Shown: in pieces, positions 26,312 to 38,302 of the stretch
Position numbering within the stretch: position 1 is the first letter of the stretch
Layout: every line of letters begins with the position of its first letter
Origin: Campylorhamphus procurvoides
Taxonomy: Eukaryota; Chordata; Aves; Passeriformes; Dendrocolaptidae
NCBI GenBank assembly: GCA_013396655.1
Contig: WBMV01008228.1
Span: 117,673-181,672, forward strand
Reading direction: 5' to 3'
DNA length: 64,000 nt
Notes under the pieces: generated by a model
Seen by the model: only the letters and a program-made list of their open reading frames with translations
Databases searched by the model: none
Told to the model about the DNA's origin: nothing
Position numbers and translations under genes: made by a program

Positions 26312-26546
26312 GGGTCAGTTTAAACCAGACCTGAGGAAGAAGTTTTTTAGGATCAGTGTGGCAAAACACTGGCACAGGTTGCCCAGGGGCTGCCCCATCC
26401 CTGGTAGTGTTCAAGGCCAGGCTGGATGGAACTTGGAGGAACTTGGGATAGTGGAAGGTGTCCCTGCTCATGGTAGGGGCTCAAAACTAGAAAATCCTTA
26501 AGGTCCCTTCCCACCCAAACCATTCTGGGATTATTTCATTCTATGA
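26312..26546 (+). mobile_element. CR1 LINE 3' fragment
   Basis: Diverged body with GGCACAGGTTGCCCAGGGG, through CATTCTGGGATTATTTCATT and CTATGA. Confidence 0.9.
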
Positions 26547-27248
26547 AATGTATTTTTAGGCCAATATTTATGGTTTGTCCCTTTGCAATTCTCCAGTTCC
26601 ATCAGATTTCAGGGGAGTTCAAAGGTGTTTTCCTGCCTCCTCCAAGCTCAGGGCTATTTATAGCTGTCAGATGTTGGCAGCCCAGCCTTCACAGGCAACT
26701 GTACAGTGACGATGTGCACATGGAAATGGCTCATTTCTTGTGAGTAACTCCAGGACCAGCCGGGCTCCTGAGGATGACAGGGTATTGCATACAAGAGACT
26801 CAGAAAGGGTGGGGTACTGAAAACCAAAGAGACTCTCCTTTAGGCTGGATGTGAGAAAAAAAAATCTTAAATTTGCCAGAGAGATCTCTTACCATTTGGG
26901 ATTCTCCTCAGGGGAAATGATGCTAATCCTGCCCCATGGGCTATTTCAAGTGAGGGTGGCCTAGTTGCTGCAGCTGTTCTTGCTGATTCCAGCTCTGGGA
27001 TTGCTCTTATCCTTCCTTAGGGGCTCAGGAGAGGACAAGTCTCACAGTGGCACAGCAGCAATGCTGTTATCAAAGCCCTCTCGGTTCTGAGTCGATGCCT
27101 CTACAATGTGTAGTGCCACAAGCCCCTCAGACGCCTCTGTCCACCTCCCAGGCTCCAAAAGGGCTTCCTCTGGCTGGGACTTGGGGACAAAGTGACAAAA
27201 ATAGTCACTTCTTACACAATCCTGTCTTGAAAGTGGCAACGGGGTAGG

Positions 27249-27395
27249 GGTAGAGTCCCCATCCCTGGGGGGATTTAAAAGCCATGTGGATGTGGCACCT
27301 GGGGACATGTGGTGCCCTTGGCAGGGTGGGGAGAATGGTTGGACTTGATGAACTTGGAGGGATTTTCCAATGCCAACAATCCCCTGTTTCTGTGG
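27249..27395 (+). mobile_element. CR1 LINE fragment
   Basis: CATCCCTGGGGGGATTTAAA, ATGTGGATGTGGCACC and TTGGACTTGATGAAC identify a CR1 copy of the same subfamily as 9327-9689. Confidence 0.85.
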
Positions 27396-28029
27396 GAAAG
27401 AACTTTCTATGGAAATCAGGCCTCTTGTTTTCACTTCTGGTGCATTGTGTTTCTCTGCAGAAGGTTAATGTCACATCATGTGGGGAGTACAGGAGAGTGA
27501 AGCAAGAATTTCAAAGTTCGAAGGACCAGGGGCCTTGAATCCCTCTGAATGTCCATGTCTGCAGAGCTCCAGGAATGGCCAAGCACTGGTGATCTCCCAA
27601 GCTGCACAAGCATGGGCTTTGTGTGGCTGTGCAGCAGGACACACGGATGAGCTCTGACCCATTCCAGATCTGCTTTAACCCGCTGTAGTTTTCCATTCCT
27701 GTTAAAAGCAAACTCCCTGCCCACCACTATCTTCTGCATCTCTTCAAGTGCTTCCCTGCTCCAACTGAGGGCAGGAAGAGGAGAAGAATACCACATCCAT
27801 CTGTGAGCACACAGGAACTCGGAGAGAACTGGAAAAGAGCTATTGGAGCTGGACGCAGGCCAGGGCAGCAGGGACACACACACCCCTGCTCAGGAACTGA
27901 GCCAGGGAGACTTTCGTTGCCACAGCTGCCCCATGTCTCCTTTTCACATCCCATTGGAGCAAAACCACTTCACCTTCCCTTTTCTCTTCCCTCACAAACC
28001 TCTCCCTCCAGCCTCAGCTGCCGGCAGAT

Positions 28030-28130
28030 GGGAGTGTGGTGGACTATTTAAGGAAAACGCCCAATAACATTACAATTACTTACCATAAAAGCCTCGTTGT
28101 TTCCAATAATAGCCTAATGTTCCAGGCACC
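28030..28130. promoter_or_regulatory. Candidate regulatory element with CArG/homeobox-like motifs
   Basis: CTATTTAAGG resembles a CArG box, followed by ACAATTAC (homeodomain-like), TTGTTTCC (forkhead-like) and CCAATAATAG within 100 bases. This density differs from the flanking sequence. The function is inferred only. Confidence 0.3.
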
Positions 28131-28405
28131 TGTCCAACAAACTCAGAGCTCTCTTACCTGCCCGTTGCAGGATTCATATCCATCACACTTCCCAACAGGC
28201 ACCCAGATGTACCACTGCCAAACTGCAAGGCTCTGGAAGCCCTCAAGATAGGTGCCACCTCTGTGTGCAGCAGGGACAGGGGCTGGAGGACCTGTGACCC
28301 CCACAGTGCCACCTGTTGGGGTCTGCAGAGGGTTGTAAACAACAACCAGTGTGGAAGAGGCAATGCCAAACCAGCAATTCACCTGCAACCAAAGGAGTCT
28401 GTCTC

Positions 28406-28542
28406 TGCCATCCCTGGAAATGTTCAAGGCCAGGTTGAACGGAGCTTGGAGCAACCTGCTGTAGAGAAAGATGCCCCTGCCCATGGTAGGGGGTGGAAAG
28501 GATGAACTTTAAGGTCCCTTCCAGTTCTGGGATTCCATGATT
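28406..28542 (+). mobile_element. CR1 LINE 3' fragment
   Basis: CTGCCATCCCTGGAAATG through GGGATTCCATGATT, about 135 bases. Confidence 0.9.
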
Positions 28543-28839
28543 CACCTGACTTTGGCTACTGCTGAAGCTCCAGTGCAGTTCCTGGGTGGCCACAAGTCAC
28601 CTGCCAATGGCCCAGTGAGCCCAGATGCCACTCTCACCTCCTAACACGGTCACCCTAGTGCTGGAATGAGGCAGAAATGGACAAATGAGCCCAAAAACAA
28701 AAGGGCTCATAACAGTTTTTCTTGGTCAATTCCCACGAGCCCCATCAGTGACATCCGCAATGGCTTTCACAGACCAAGCTGGGCAGCCGGATTTTGCTCC
28801 AATGTTCCCAGGGAAACAAAAAAAAAACCTCATCACGAA

Positions 28840-29370
28840 CATGTGTCTTGCTGAAAACAGTCTGTCTGATATGAACTCATGACTGTTCACCAGCAAAGTT
28901 ACTTGTGGGCTTGGGAAACAGTTGGGGAGCAGCGGAGATGGTGTAATAGGATGTGGGCATCTCATCTCCCCGTACCAGGAGACAGTCATAAGCACTGGCA
29001 CTTACCCAGCGGTCAGCTACAATTTGTTTGCACACAGGCTTTGCTGGAAAATTGCATCCTGCCGTCCAGTTAATAAAAATCATCCTCACAGAGCTCACCG
29101 GCAGCATTTGCTGAATGAGAGATGGATGCTAAATTATTCACTCTGCGCCATCAGAGCCTCGGCAGTGGGAGAGGGGAGGAAGATTTCACTGCTGCGAGTC
29201 GTGTTATGCTGTCAATTATGGAGCACTTCATTCTCAGGGCTCTAAGGCTGCCATCTGGTACTAAATTCACCACGAAAAATGGGGGAAAAAAAGCAGGCAG
29301 CATTTTTAAGCATTGACTGCTCATCGTACAGCAGTTCTAGAACACATTTTTGAACATTCATGAGAAGGAG
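28840..29370. promoter_or_regulatory. Candidate long conserved enhancer
   Basis: About 530 bases free of CR1 or simple repeats, with balanced composition and many developmental-factor-like sites: homeodomain cores (GTCAATTATGG, TTAATAAAAATC, CTAAATTATTC), an E-box (CATCTG), and bZIP-like GACTGCTCATC and ATGACTG motifs. Short open frames here look accidental. It stands out from the repeat-rich flanks as the most enhancer-like stretch of the window. No conservation data were available. Confidence 0.35.
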
Positions 29371-31191
29371 AAATCCAGGGGGAAGTGCAGAGTGGATGGG
29401 ATAATGTGTCATTTAGAGTATTCCACCCACACAGATGTAGGAGAAACATAAGGGCACAAAATCCCATCCTGCCTCTCCTGCCTGCTCCTCTCCACCTGAG
29501 GGGTCAGGGGAGAGGGCAGACACAGCACCACCTTCTAGATGTGTCACTGGCCTCCACAGCCAGGCATTTGCCCATTTCTCTGAGTATCCAAGTGTTCCCT
29601 TTGGCTGTTGAGCTACCTCTCAACCCCCCCAATTTTTTTTTTAAAAATCTGGAAAAATATTTGCTTTAACCCTAGCAACCAAGAAAATTAAAATATTGGT
29701 AAGGTTCTCAGCAGTATGGAAGGTCCTTGTTCTTACATAGGAAATTTTGGGGAAATTGCTATTGAAGACATCCATGGCTTTGGTGTTCGTGGTGGAAGTG
29801 CATGGCGGCAAGACTTTGGATGCATGATCTGTGTTTGGAAGCTCCTCCAGCCCCGTGCAGACCACACTGAGCAGTTTGTTTTTCCAGGAACCACACAGAG
29901 GAGACACAGTAAATAGCAGAGCTGAGCAAGTCCCTGCAGACAGAGCTGGGGAGGGAGATAGAGCACCTTGGCTGGACATGAAAGGCTATGGGAGAACAAA
30001 AGAAGAGAAGGAGACAACAAAAATCAGACAGGAAAACAAGTTCACTAATTTGTTCCAAGAGCCACAGATTCTCAGACTGAACACCAGAGATTTTGGGGGA
30101 GTTCAGTAAAGATGGAGCAGAGGGCACTGTGGGATTCCTTAATCTCTCGCATGGCCCAGACAGATGAGAAGGATGCAGATGCAGCCCATTTGTGGATTCC
30201 TACAGAGCATTGCTGTGCTGGGAGGAACCCAAACAAGCCCAGGATGCCCTGGGTAAGCCCATTAACTTCTTGGTTTTCATTCCTTTTCCCTCCAGGCCAT
30301 GTACCTTTCCCCCTCAGTAGGACTCTGGGGATCACAGAGCCTGGCATGGCATGTGAAGATGAGGGAGGTTGAAAATCAGATTTAAGATCATCAACCTGTG
30401 GCTTGGACTTGAAGCATCCTCTCATAGTAGAAGGAAAAAAATCACTGATATAAGTTCAAATTTCCAGTCCTCTTGAACTCTTCCACCTCTCCTATCTCAA
30501 CCTACTCTGGAACATGGACTGCTGAAGCTGCTGCTTCCTTCTCATCCCAACCACTTTTCTGGTGAAGAGGTGATGTTCCTGCATAGCTGGAGGTGCTGGA
30601 CGCTCTGTTCACTTCCTAACTCTCTTTCTCCCTCTCCAAAGTTGGTCCTTCTGCCCCTGAGGAGCTGAGGGACATTCAACAGGAAGGTGAAAACCCACAA
30701 AATTCCAGCTAGTCAGGCCCATAAGCTCACTCTCCAGGTGAGGACCTCCTTCACTCATCCCTGGATGCAAACAAGGCCATTCTCCCCATTAATTATTCCC
30801 CAGCACATCAATTCATCCAACCCACTTCTTTCCCTCTGAAGCGCGGTGGGATTTCTTCCCCACCCAGAGCTGGAGGGGTGTTGATTTTTAATGCTGTGTA
30901 TTTATTTTTGGTATTGCCCAGGCCATTCCAGCACCCGCTTTATCTCCAGCGCTCTTTGACCCCCACGTGTCAGGAGTTCAATCTGGGACGTTTCACTCTT
31001 TGCCCCCACTTAATTCTTTTTGAGCTGCTCGGCCTTTGAAACCTGGTGCCATATGCCAGCCCAAAAGAGCCCTGCTCAATACCAGGGGACCACGTTCCTG
31101 TGACCCTGCAACCTGCCCCGTAAAGGGCAGAGGGCAGAGCGGAGCATTGGCCATGTTTTCATTATGAGGATTGTTGCAGGGGGAGGGAGAG

Positions 31192-31228
31192 CCTTTCTTT
31201 CTTGCTTTCTTTCTGTCTTTCTTTTCAG
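31192..31228. repeat. (CTTT)n microsatellite
   Basis: Imperfect tetranucleotide run CTTTCTTTCTTGCTTTCTTT and following units. Confidence 0.9.
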
Positions 31229-32060
31229 GGACGTAGCCCAGCCGGGACACCCAAGCTTCTGTCTGCCTGTCTCCTTCTCTGTGTCATTAAAGGACAGTCA
31301 GAGCCAGAACCACCAAAAATTGGAATGCATGTTAAGGTGAAATAGGAAAAATCAGGAGCACATCTTGGTCTATGAAGGGAATTCATAGGCTCATGCCTGT
31401 CCCTTTAGACAGCCAGAGTGACTTGGGGGTGCAAAGAGAGACCCATCAAAGACAAAAGCAGAGCCCCAGCAGCACCTGGTGTCTCTGCCCCAAAGCTCAG
31501 CTTCTTGCATGGCCAATTTCCTACAGGGAAGGGGTCCTTAGAGAGGTCCCACAGCCCTGCCCTGTCCCCCACATCACAGGCAGTGGTGGGGGGTCCCTCA
31601 GTCCACCCCGCAGAGGGGTTGTGTGAGCCATGACATCTCAGGGCCCCTCGATTTGAAGGCCACTCTTTTTTCAGGCACAGACCTTCCTTCTAGTCATTTA
31701 TTTTCTCCTTGTCTCTGTGCAAAAGGCACAGACACCTGCTTTCTGCCACGCTGCTTTCATCTTTGGAACAGGGAGAAGAACAGGCAAAAAGGAATGTGGT
31801 GTCTCCTTGTGACAGGAGGGCTTTGTTGGTGCTGCTTCCAAAGGGAGATTTAATCTAGCTTTGCTTCTTCAGGGAGGAAAACCAGCAGAGAAGTCTAAGC
31901 CAAACTGTTCTCCCAGGAATGGACAGCGATCAGGTGTCCACAGGATCTTCTCCATTTGCTGCTGTGGGTCCCATCGCCACAGTCCTGGCAGAGCAATGTC
32001 AGGGACCAGGTGGCAGGGCCAGGCTGACAGTGCCACCTCCCCATCTGCAAGACGCCAGGA

Positions 32061-32140
32061 TGCTGTTTCCCTTGGGCAGATGCCATTTCCCGTGGGCAGA
32101 GGCTCTTTCCCTTGGGCAGACACTGCTTCCCTTGGGCAGA
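32061..32140. repeat. Four tandem 20-bp units
   Basis: Four consecutive units of exactly 20 bases ending in TTTCCCTTGGGCAGA or close variants (32061, 32081, 32101, 32121). A short minisatellite. Confidence 0.95.
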
Positions 32141-32454
32141 AGTCCTGCCTAGGGACAATAGCCAGGAAAAAGCTACTCCCCAACACAAGTCACAGCTCTC
32201 TTAGAGAATTTTTGGGGGCATTTTTGAGCGTAGGTGAGTTGATGATTCCCCCCTAACCCTGAATGACCCAATGCCTGTGGGGTGAGAGCAGCACATCCTG
32301 GTTCTCCCCAGGATGTCTGGGACTGGAGAGCCAGGAAAAACCCCTCTTGCACTAGTCTGTGACCCAAGTGTTGCCCAAGGACAAGAATGATGGTGCCCCA
32401 TCATCGTACCCGACAGTGGCAAGGGCAGGCGATACCCAAGACGGAGGGCCCTGC

Positions 32455-32735
32455 CATGCACCACCTAATTAACCCTTCTGGCAGCTTCTATTAAAAATAA
32501 AGGGGCCTTCAGGTCCCTGCTGGAGTGGCCTATTTTACGTGAGCACCTCCTTGGTTTTGCCTCAGCGTGTGATGTTCGGGAGGCAGTTATTTCAGGAAAG
32601 GGACGCTATAGATAACTGATCTGCCAGCCAGGTGTCATGTTCTTTCATTTATTTTCAATTACTTTGCCTCTTTAGCTCCGGTGAGAATTGCCTGGTGTCA
32701 ATTCATTTGGTCACCTCCGTGCCTGCCGCACCTCT
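32455..32735. promoter_or_regulatory. Candidate regulatory element with MEF2- and GATA-like sites
   Basis: The stretch holds CTAATTAA, a MEF2-consensus TTAAAAATAA at 32491-32500, AGATAA at 32610-32615 and further T-rich homeodomain-like sites. No repeat or coding pattern is seen. It may be a distal enhancer of SPRY3 or of a gene outside the window. Confidence 0.3.
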
Positions 32736-33158
32736 CCGGAGGCGTTCTCCGCTCTGGTGTGATCTCTCCCCGGGGACAGGCTGTTACAAAACAGCTCTGC
32801 TTCTCTTTCAGCTTCGTCTGGTTCTCATCCTCTGGGCCAACCCCAGCTTTGTCCAGGTCACAGGGGGTTTCTGGGAGCAGCAGTGGTGTGACGAGGCAGA
32901 GGAGAAAAGGTGAGAAATACAGTCTTTGGGGTGGGAGATTCCCTCAGGAATTCTGCTTCTCAGGATGCTCATGACGGTGACAAGCACAGGTACTGCCCAG
33001 CACCTCGGGTACAAAGGTCTCCTGCAAACCCCCTTCCCGAGTGCATCAGGCTGTCACTATGCACAGGTGGCAAGTGCAAGGCACCTGAACCTCCCCTGTC
33101 CCTTGGCTCATTGCTCTGGAGCTCATTTACCCCTCAGCTGCTGAACCTTGGGGCAGTT

Positions 33159-33334
33159 CATGGAATCACAGAATCCCAGAGTGGCTTGGGTTGAAAGAGA
33201 GCTTGAAGATCATCTTGTTCAAACCCCTGCCATGGGCAGGGACACCTTCCACTATCCCAGGTTGCTCCAAGCCCTGTCCAACCAGGCCTTGGACACATCC
33301 AGGGATGGGGCAGCCACTTCTCTGGGTGACTTGC
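33159..33334 (-). mobile_element. CR1 LINE 3' fragment
   Basis: Reversed tail CATGGAATCACAGAATCCC through GGGATGGGGCAGCCAC. Confidence 0.92.
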
Positions 33335-33749
33335 TGGGGTGTCTACATGTGTACCCAGTGGACTTGTCTGACCAGGGCAGTTTGTGTCTCTCCTTCTGTG
33401 GAGAATTCTCACAGGCAGGGTGGTCAGGATGAGGGTGGGAATCCAGGACCTCCTGGTGCATCCCTCCATGTCCACCCCAACTCCAGTTCCCTGTAACAGA
33501 GTGGGGACAACTGCTGGGACAGACAAGATTCTATTCTGAGAAATGGGAACATTCCTGATAAGAGGATACACCAATATCACCAGATGTGTCTGGGAGAAAC
33601 AAACCAGTCCTGCTGCCTCTTGCCAGAGGATCCCACACCATGTTTTGGGATTAAGGATGGGATGAATCCTTTGAATCCAAATTACTGTGTGCCTCTGAGA
33701 AGTCCAGAGCTGTGGTTTAAGTCCAGGCTCACACCTATCTAAACCCTCT

Positions 33750-34055
33750 TATAGAATCACAGAATGCCAGAATGGTTTGGGTTGGGAGGGATCTTAAAGC
33801 TCATCTAGTCCCATCCACCCTCTGCCATGGAGCAACCTTCCACTAGACCAGGTTGCTCCAAGCCCCGTCCAACCTGACCTTGGACACTCCCAGGGATGGG
33901 GCAGCCACAGCTTCTCTGGGCAACCTGTGCCAGGGCCTGCCCCACCCTCACAGGGAAGGATTTCTTCCCAATATCCCATCTAACCCTACCCTCCTTCAGC
34001 TTAAATCCATTCCCCCTTGTCCTGTAAAGACATGCCCTTGTAAAGAGTCACTCCC
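33750..34055 (-). mobile_element. CR1 LINE 3' fragment, about 300 bases
   Basis: Reversed tail TATAGAATCACAGAATGCC through CTTCCCAATATCCCATC and the more 5' TTCCCCCTTGTCCTGTAAAG segment. Confidence 0.92.
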
Positions 34056-35849
34056 TCACCTCATGATGGACCACCTTTATGGAGAAGTATCTTCACACTT
34101 GCCTGCACTTGAGGCAGCTTTTACCTGTCTGAGCTGCTCTGCAAGTGCACTCCGAGCCATTCCTGGCATGTCCCCGCTCCTGCTGGCAGCGCTGAGCTGG
34201 CAGGGCTGGTGACATGGGCTCTCTGGTCTGCCTGTTCGCTGTCAGCAGCAGGGCCAGCTCAGCGCTGACGGTGACACCAGCAGGGACCAAGGAGGGCATG
34301 ATGTCATCCCCAGATCCATCGGGAAGTTTTCAGCAGCAACGGCTGGAAAAAACCATCATTTTCCCATAAAAAAGGGCACATTTGCTCTGGTTTCAATGAG
34401 AAAGAAATAAATAGAAAGCCTGGTAGTGACTGTCCTTAATTGATTAGTCATTTCTGCAGATGATAATTGCACATCAAAAGACTGAGATCCTACTGTTCCA
34501 TGCAAATGTCCTTACAGAGAGCAGCAAGGCACAGGGGAAGTGGATACAGGAAATAAATCCTTTAGAAGCTCCCCAGGAGGATTTGGAGTTTCATGTCAGG
34601 AAAACAGTTTGGTTCAGAACGTGCCTGGAAGAAACATCCTCAACCTCAGGCGCTTCCCAGGAGCAGAACACGGAGAGGAAGGATGCTGAGGAGTGCCCAG
34701 CTGAGGGGGTCTCCAGCCAGGGGAAAACAATCCTGCTTCAGACACCCTGGGAGAACTCTGAAATGTTCTCCAGCTGCTGCTCCAGGGGCTGAGACGTTGC
34801 TGGCTGTGCTTGAAGGGGCACAGCAGGAACCCCAGGATGACCAGCAGCCCTTTTGCTCGGTGCATCAGCAGCTGCCAAGGTCAAAGTGAGGTGTCCAGAG
34901 GCAGGAGCAAGACAGTGACCAGACTGAAATTGGAAGATGGACCTCCCATTCCTCCTGCTTTTTGTGCATCACCCCCAGTTCAAGATCTTTGGCCATTTCT
35001 GCACCCTCTGGCACGTGTTGGGGTGCCCGGGCTGTCCCTGACCCCCAGGCTGAGCTGCTCCAGTGCTCACAGGAGGATCCCTGTGCCCATTCAATGGTTT
35101 CAGAGGAGCTGCCAGCCCTGGTGTCTGGCAAAAGAGGCTTGTGAGCATGACTCAGTCAGCCTCCAAAAGCAGCAGCGAAAAACAAGAATCTGCTGTGAGC
35201 TGCATCTTGATTTTTAAGCCAATCTCGTGATGTTTTGCAGGGCCAGAGCGTGGCTCTGGGATACCAGGGCAGAGCTGAAAACCACAGGTGTTTGGGGGGC
35301 ACAAACTGTCCATTTTGCACAAGGGCCATGGCATGTTATCATCTTTGGGGTCCCAGAGACCCTCTTGCCTGCAGAGAGCAACCCCCCCATCCTCAGAGCT
35401 GCAATCACAGCACAGGCCACCCTTTTGTGGGTGTCATTTCTTGGCTGGGCTATTCCAAAGGCTCCTGGCTACCCTCACAGCTGCCCCCTCAGCCTTGTGA
35501 TGCCTTCAGGGGTTCCCAAGCATCACTGAGAGTCTCTGAATGGTGGTGGGGCAACACCAGGCTGTTCTCTTGTCTCTTCCCTGACCAGAGCAGCATTGGT
35601 TTCCTCTGGCCAGAGGTGTTCAGAGCAGTAAACTGTCCTCAGCCCTACCTGAAGATGACTGTGGCCAAGCAAGGAAGTGTATCGGGTGATGGAGAAAGCA
35701 TTCTGCAAATCTCTCCGACCTAAACTCTTGCCCCACGGTCCCTACAGCCTGTGGTGAGAGAGGGGAACCAGATTTGACCTTCTACCTGCTCCTACCCAGC
35801 TCTGTATGCCCAGGTTGCTCCAGACACATCACCTTTGGAGCGAGTCAGA

Positions 35850-36110
35850 AACCACCCAGTGTTTAATTAATCATCTCCTCGTCACTGCCACTGACAAAGC
35901 GGCACTGGGGATCCCTGGGGGAGGTGAATTCCCCTGCTGACCCATGGGACCCCCAGGGCATCCAGATTCACGTCTTCTCCCCTCTGCTGTCTGAGGCACT
36001 GAGGGGCTGCCGAGAGCTCCTTCCCTCTTTGTAGTCAGCGGAGAGAAATAGGCACTTTCAGGGCATGAGTCATCTGACCTATTTAGCCATCTTAGGAAGA
36101 GATGAATGAC
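35850..36110. promoter_or_regulatory. Candidate conserved element near the SPRY3 3' end
   Basis: Holds GTTTAATTAATC, GACAAAGCGG (Sox-like), CATGAGTCATC (AP-1 core TGAGTCA) and CTATTTAGCC. It lies about 2 kb beyond the inferred SPRY3 cleavage site. Confidence 0.25.
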
Positions 36111-38105
36111 TCCTTAAGAGGGCTCCTCTCTCTCCCCTGTCTAGACAGACAACCTCTCGACTGCAAACACCTACCCTTGCTCTCCTGGAGCCCGCCAGGC
36201 ACTTTCCCAGGCTGCCGAGGGATGCTTCGCACAGGCAAAAGGCTGGATCACACCTGGACATCCTCAGAGGGATTTGAGCTCAGCCTAACTCTGCTTGCTC
36301 TGGGCAAGGGAAGATTTCAACACCAAAAACAAGGAAATCTGCTTCTGGGAAGCCTTGGCCACCACTAAGGGAGGGTTTTATGGAGCTGAGCTTGCTTAGG
36401 CCATGCTGGTCCTAGGACAGCACAAACAACATCCATGTTAGCCAAGGAAAAGTGTGTTCTTATTCTAGGCTAAACCCTTCATGTGGATCAGCTCCATGGC
36501 TGTGACTTGGTGGTGACACCAGCTCAGCTGGGGCAAGTGCCATGGATGCTCAAGCCTGGGGAGTCTCTCCCTGGTCTTCACATGGATGCAAACCAGAAAA
36601 TGATTGTGCAGTTTAAAGAATCACCCAAATCTTAGTAAAAGGCCCAATTACTGGCACTCTTTGTCATTCCTGGGGCCATCCCATCTTTCTTTACATAGAA
36701 GGGCAATGTCTAAGCAAGCAGTTATCATCTATTTTAGATCACCATGGTCTGTAGGTCACCTACCTGTGCTTCTCTGCTGATCTCACATTACAGCTCAGCT
36801 CCTGAGCCTTCCTTCACAGGACCACAGGGGATGGAGACCCGGACATGCCAGTTGATTTCATGGCATGAGCTGCTGAGGACAGGGAAGGCTTGGGAAGGTG
36901 GTGCTACACACACCAAAAGGGCTCTAACACAGTTAACAGCAGGCTGCACATCTGGGAATGAAACTGGTTGGCTGTGTCCAAAAAAGAGGGACTTTGGCAC
37001 TGAAAAGAGCCAATGGGTGACAAATGGCCCGGATCCATCTTTTGTTTGAAAAGCAGGGGAAGAGTGAGTCACAGCAGGGATTGGACTCACATCTGTGCCC
37101 CAGAGCCCTGAGGCAGATCCTGGATGCTGGGGCTGAGGCATTGGAACGTATTTTGGAAAGCAAGCTCCGACACCAGCGACGCCACAGACTCCAAACCAGG
37201 GAAATGGCCTGAAAAAAAGGCTTTATGGTGAGAGACATGGAGAATCCATGGATTTAATTAAGCACAGAGGTTGGGAGGGCTCTGGAGCACAGGTCTAGCC
37301 TAGGGAAACCATCCTAGGCAAGGACTCTTGCAGCTGAAGGAAACAGGTTCAGGTGGAGTCAAGCAGTAGAAGCTGAAGCCAACAAATTAAATAGGAACAA
37401 GGGAGGTGCCACTAACCATGGGATTCATCAGCCACTGAATCTGTGTGAAAGGACTTTGTGCTTGAACAAAGATCCACCAGCTTTGTGAGAGAAGAGCTTT
37501 AGGTGAACAGACAAACCCTCAAGCCAAGAAGTGTCAGAGTGTTAGAGGTTTGTGAAGCAGTGGCCTGTGATGTGCAGAGAGAGGGCAGAGGCACCAGCCT
37601 GACCCAGCAACTGCTGCTGCTGTGGCCCAGATTCATCCTTTTTGGCCTCAACCCACCTCCAAGATGCCTTGTGCAGCTGGTGGGAAGAGGCAGCCAGGTT
37701 CCAGATGCACTTTCTCCTGCAGAAGACATCCATCTGTGGCATCACCCCCTCTCTTCTGGCAGTAGGAGAGGCTTTGGGAACGTGTTGGAATCTGTGGAGT
37801 GACTGAAATCCCCCCAGTCTCAGGGATTTGTTACCTTAGTTCCTCCCTCTTTCCTCCTGCCCTTTGCCACAGCAGCCAGCCCTTCCTCAGGATCTGGGAC
37901 AGCTGCAGCAGGGAAACCCACACTGAGATTCTTGGGGTTTGAGCATCAGGAGAAATATCCCAGAGGAACCCTCATGGAGTTAAAAATGGTCCCCCTAAAT
38001 GTCAGCCCCAGCCCAGCCTCCCAGCACCCCACAGCAGTGAGCCTGAGCCATGCTCTGGACACCACAGAGACAGCAATGAGACCACATTCAAAATTAATAT
38101 ATATT

Positions 38106-38111
38106 TTTATT
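38106..38111 (-). terminator. Distal polyadenylation signal AATAAA for SPRY3
   Basis: TTTATT on the + strand gives AATAAA on the minus strand. About 20-45 bases downstream in the transcript direction lies a GU-rich stretch (GTGGTCTC then TCTCTGTGGTGTCC), the classic CstF-binding arrangement. This makes it the best candidate for the end of the SPRY3 transcript. Confidence 0.6.
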
Positions 38112-38296
38112 GAATAGTTGCTCTAAGTGGGCTTGTGAAGCCACCATAGAATCACTTCTTTCATCTCAGCAGTGGTTCTCTAACAGTTATCAGCTTTGCA
38201 AGAGAAGGAAACCAAACAGAAGAGGGTGCAGTAAAATAAATAGGTTATTTTTTTCTTATCTTTAAAATAAACTTTTCAAATAAATACTTTGGTTTT

Positions 38297-38302
38297 TTTA
38301 TT
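38297..38302 (-). terminator. Proximal polyadenylation signal AATAAA
   Basis: A second minus-strand AATAAA lies about 190 bases before the distal one, inside a U-rich, AUUUA-containing stretch. It could give an alternative SPRY3 3' end, but the downstream sequence is less GU-rich than at the distal site. Confidence 0.35.

Larger units (their letters stand above)
21583..28029. other. Intergenic DNA, no gene recognised
   Basis: Five CR1 copies, two CpG-rich patches and purine-rich runs. The 23150-23345 stretch with CAGCTGATCGATGC and CTCATTATCAGCGTTTAATATC may be another short regulatory block. Confidence 0.65.
29371..38089. other. Intergenic DNA between the enhancer-like block and the SPRY3 3' end
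   Basis: Two CR1 copies (33159 and 33750), a CTTT repeat, a 20-bp tandem array and two motif-dense blocks. No exon with convincing splice sites and protein-like frame was found. Confidence 0.65.

Noticed and set aside
32061..32140. CRISPR-like spaced repeats
   Set aside because: Units are directly abutting 20-mers in vertebrate DNA with no spacers or cas genes; an ordinary minisatellite.
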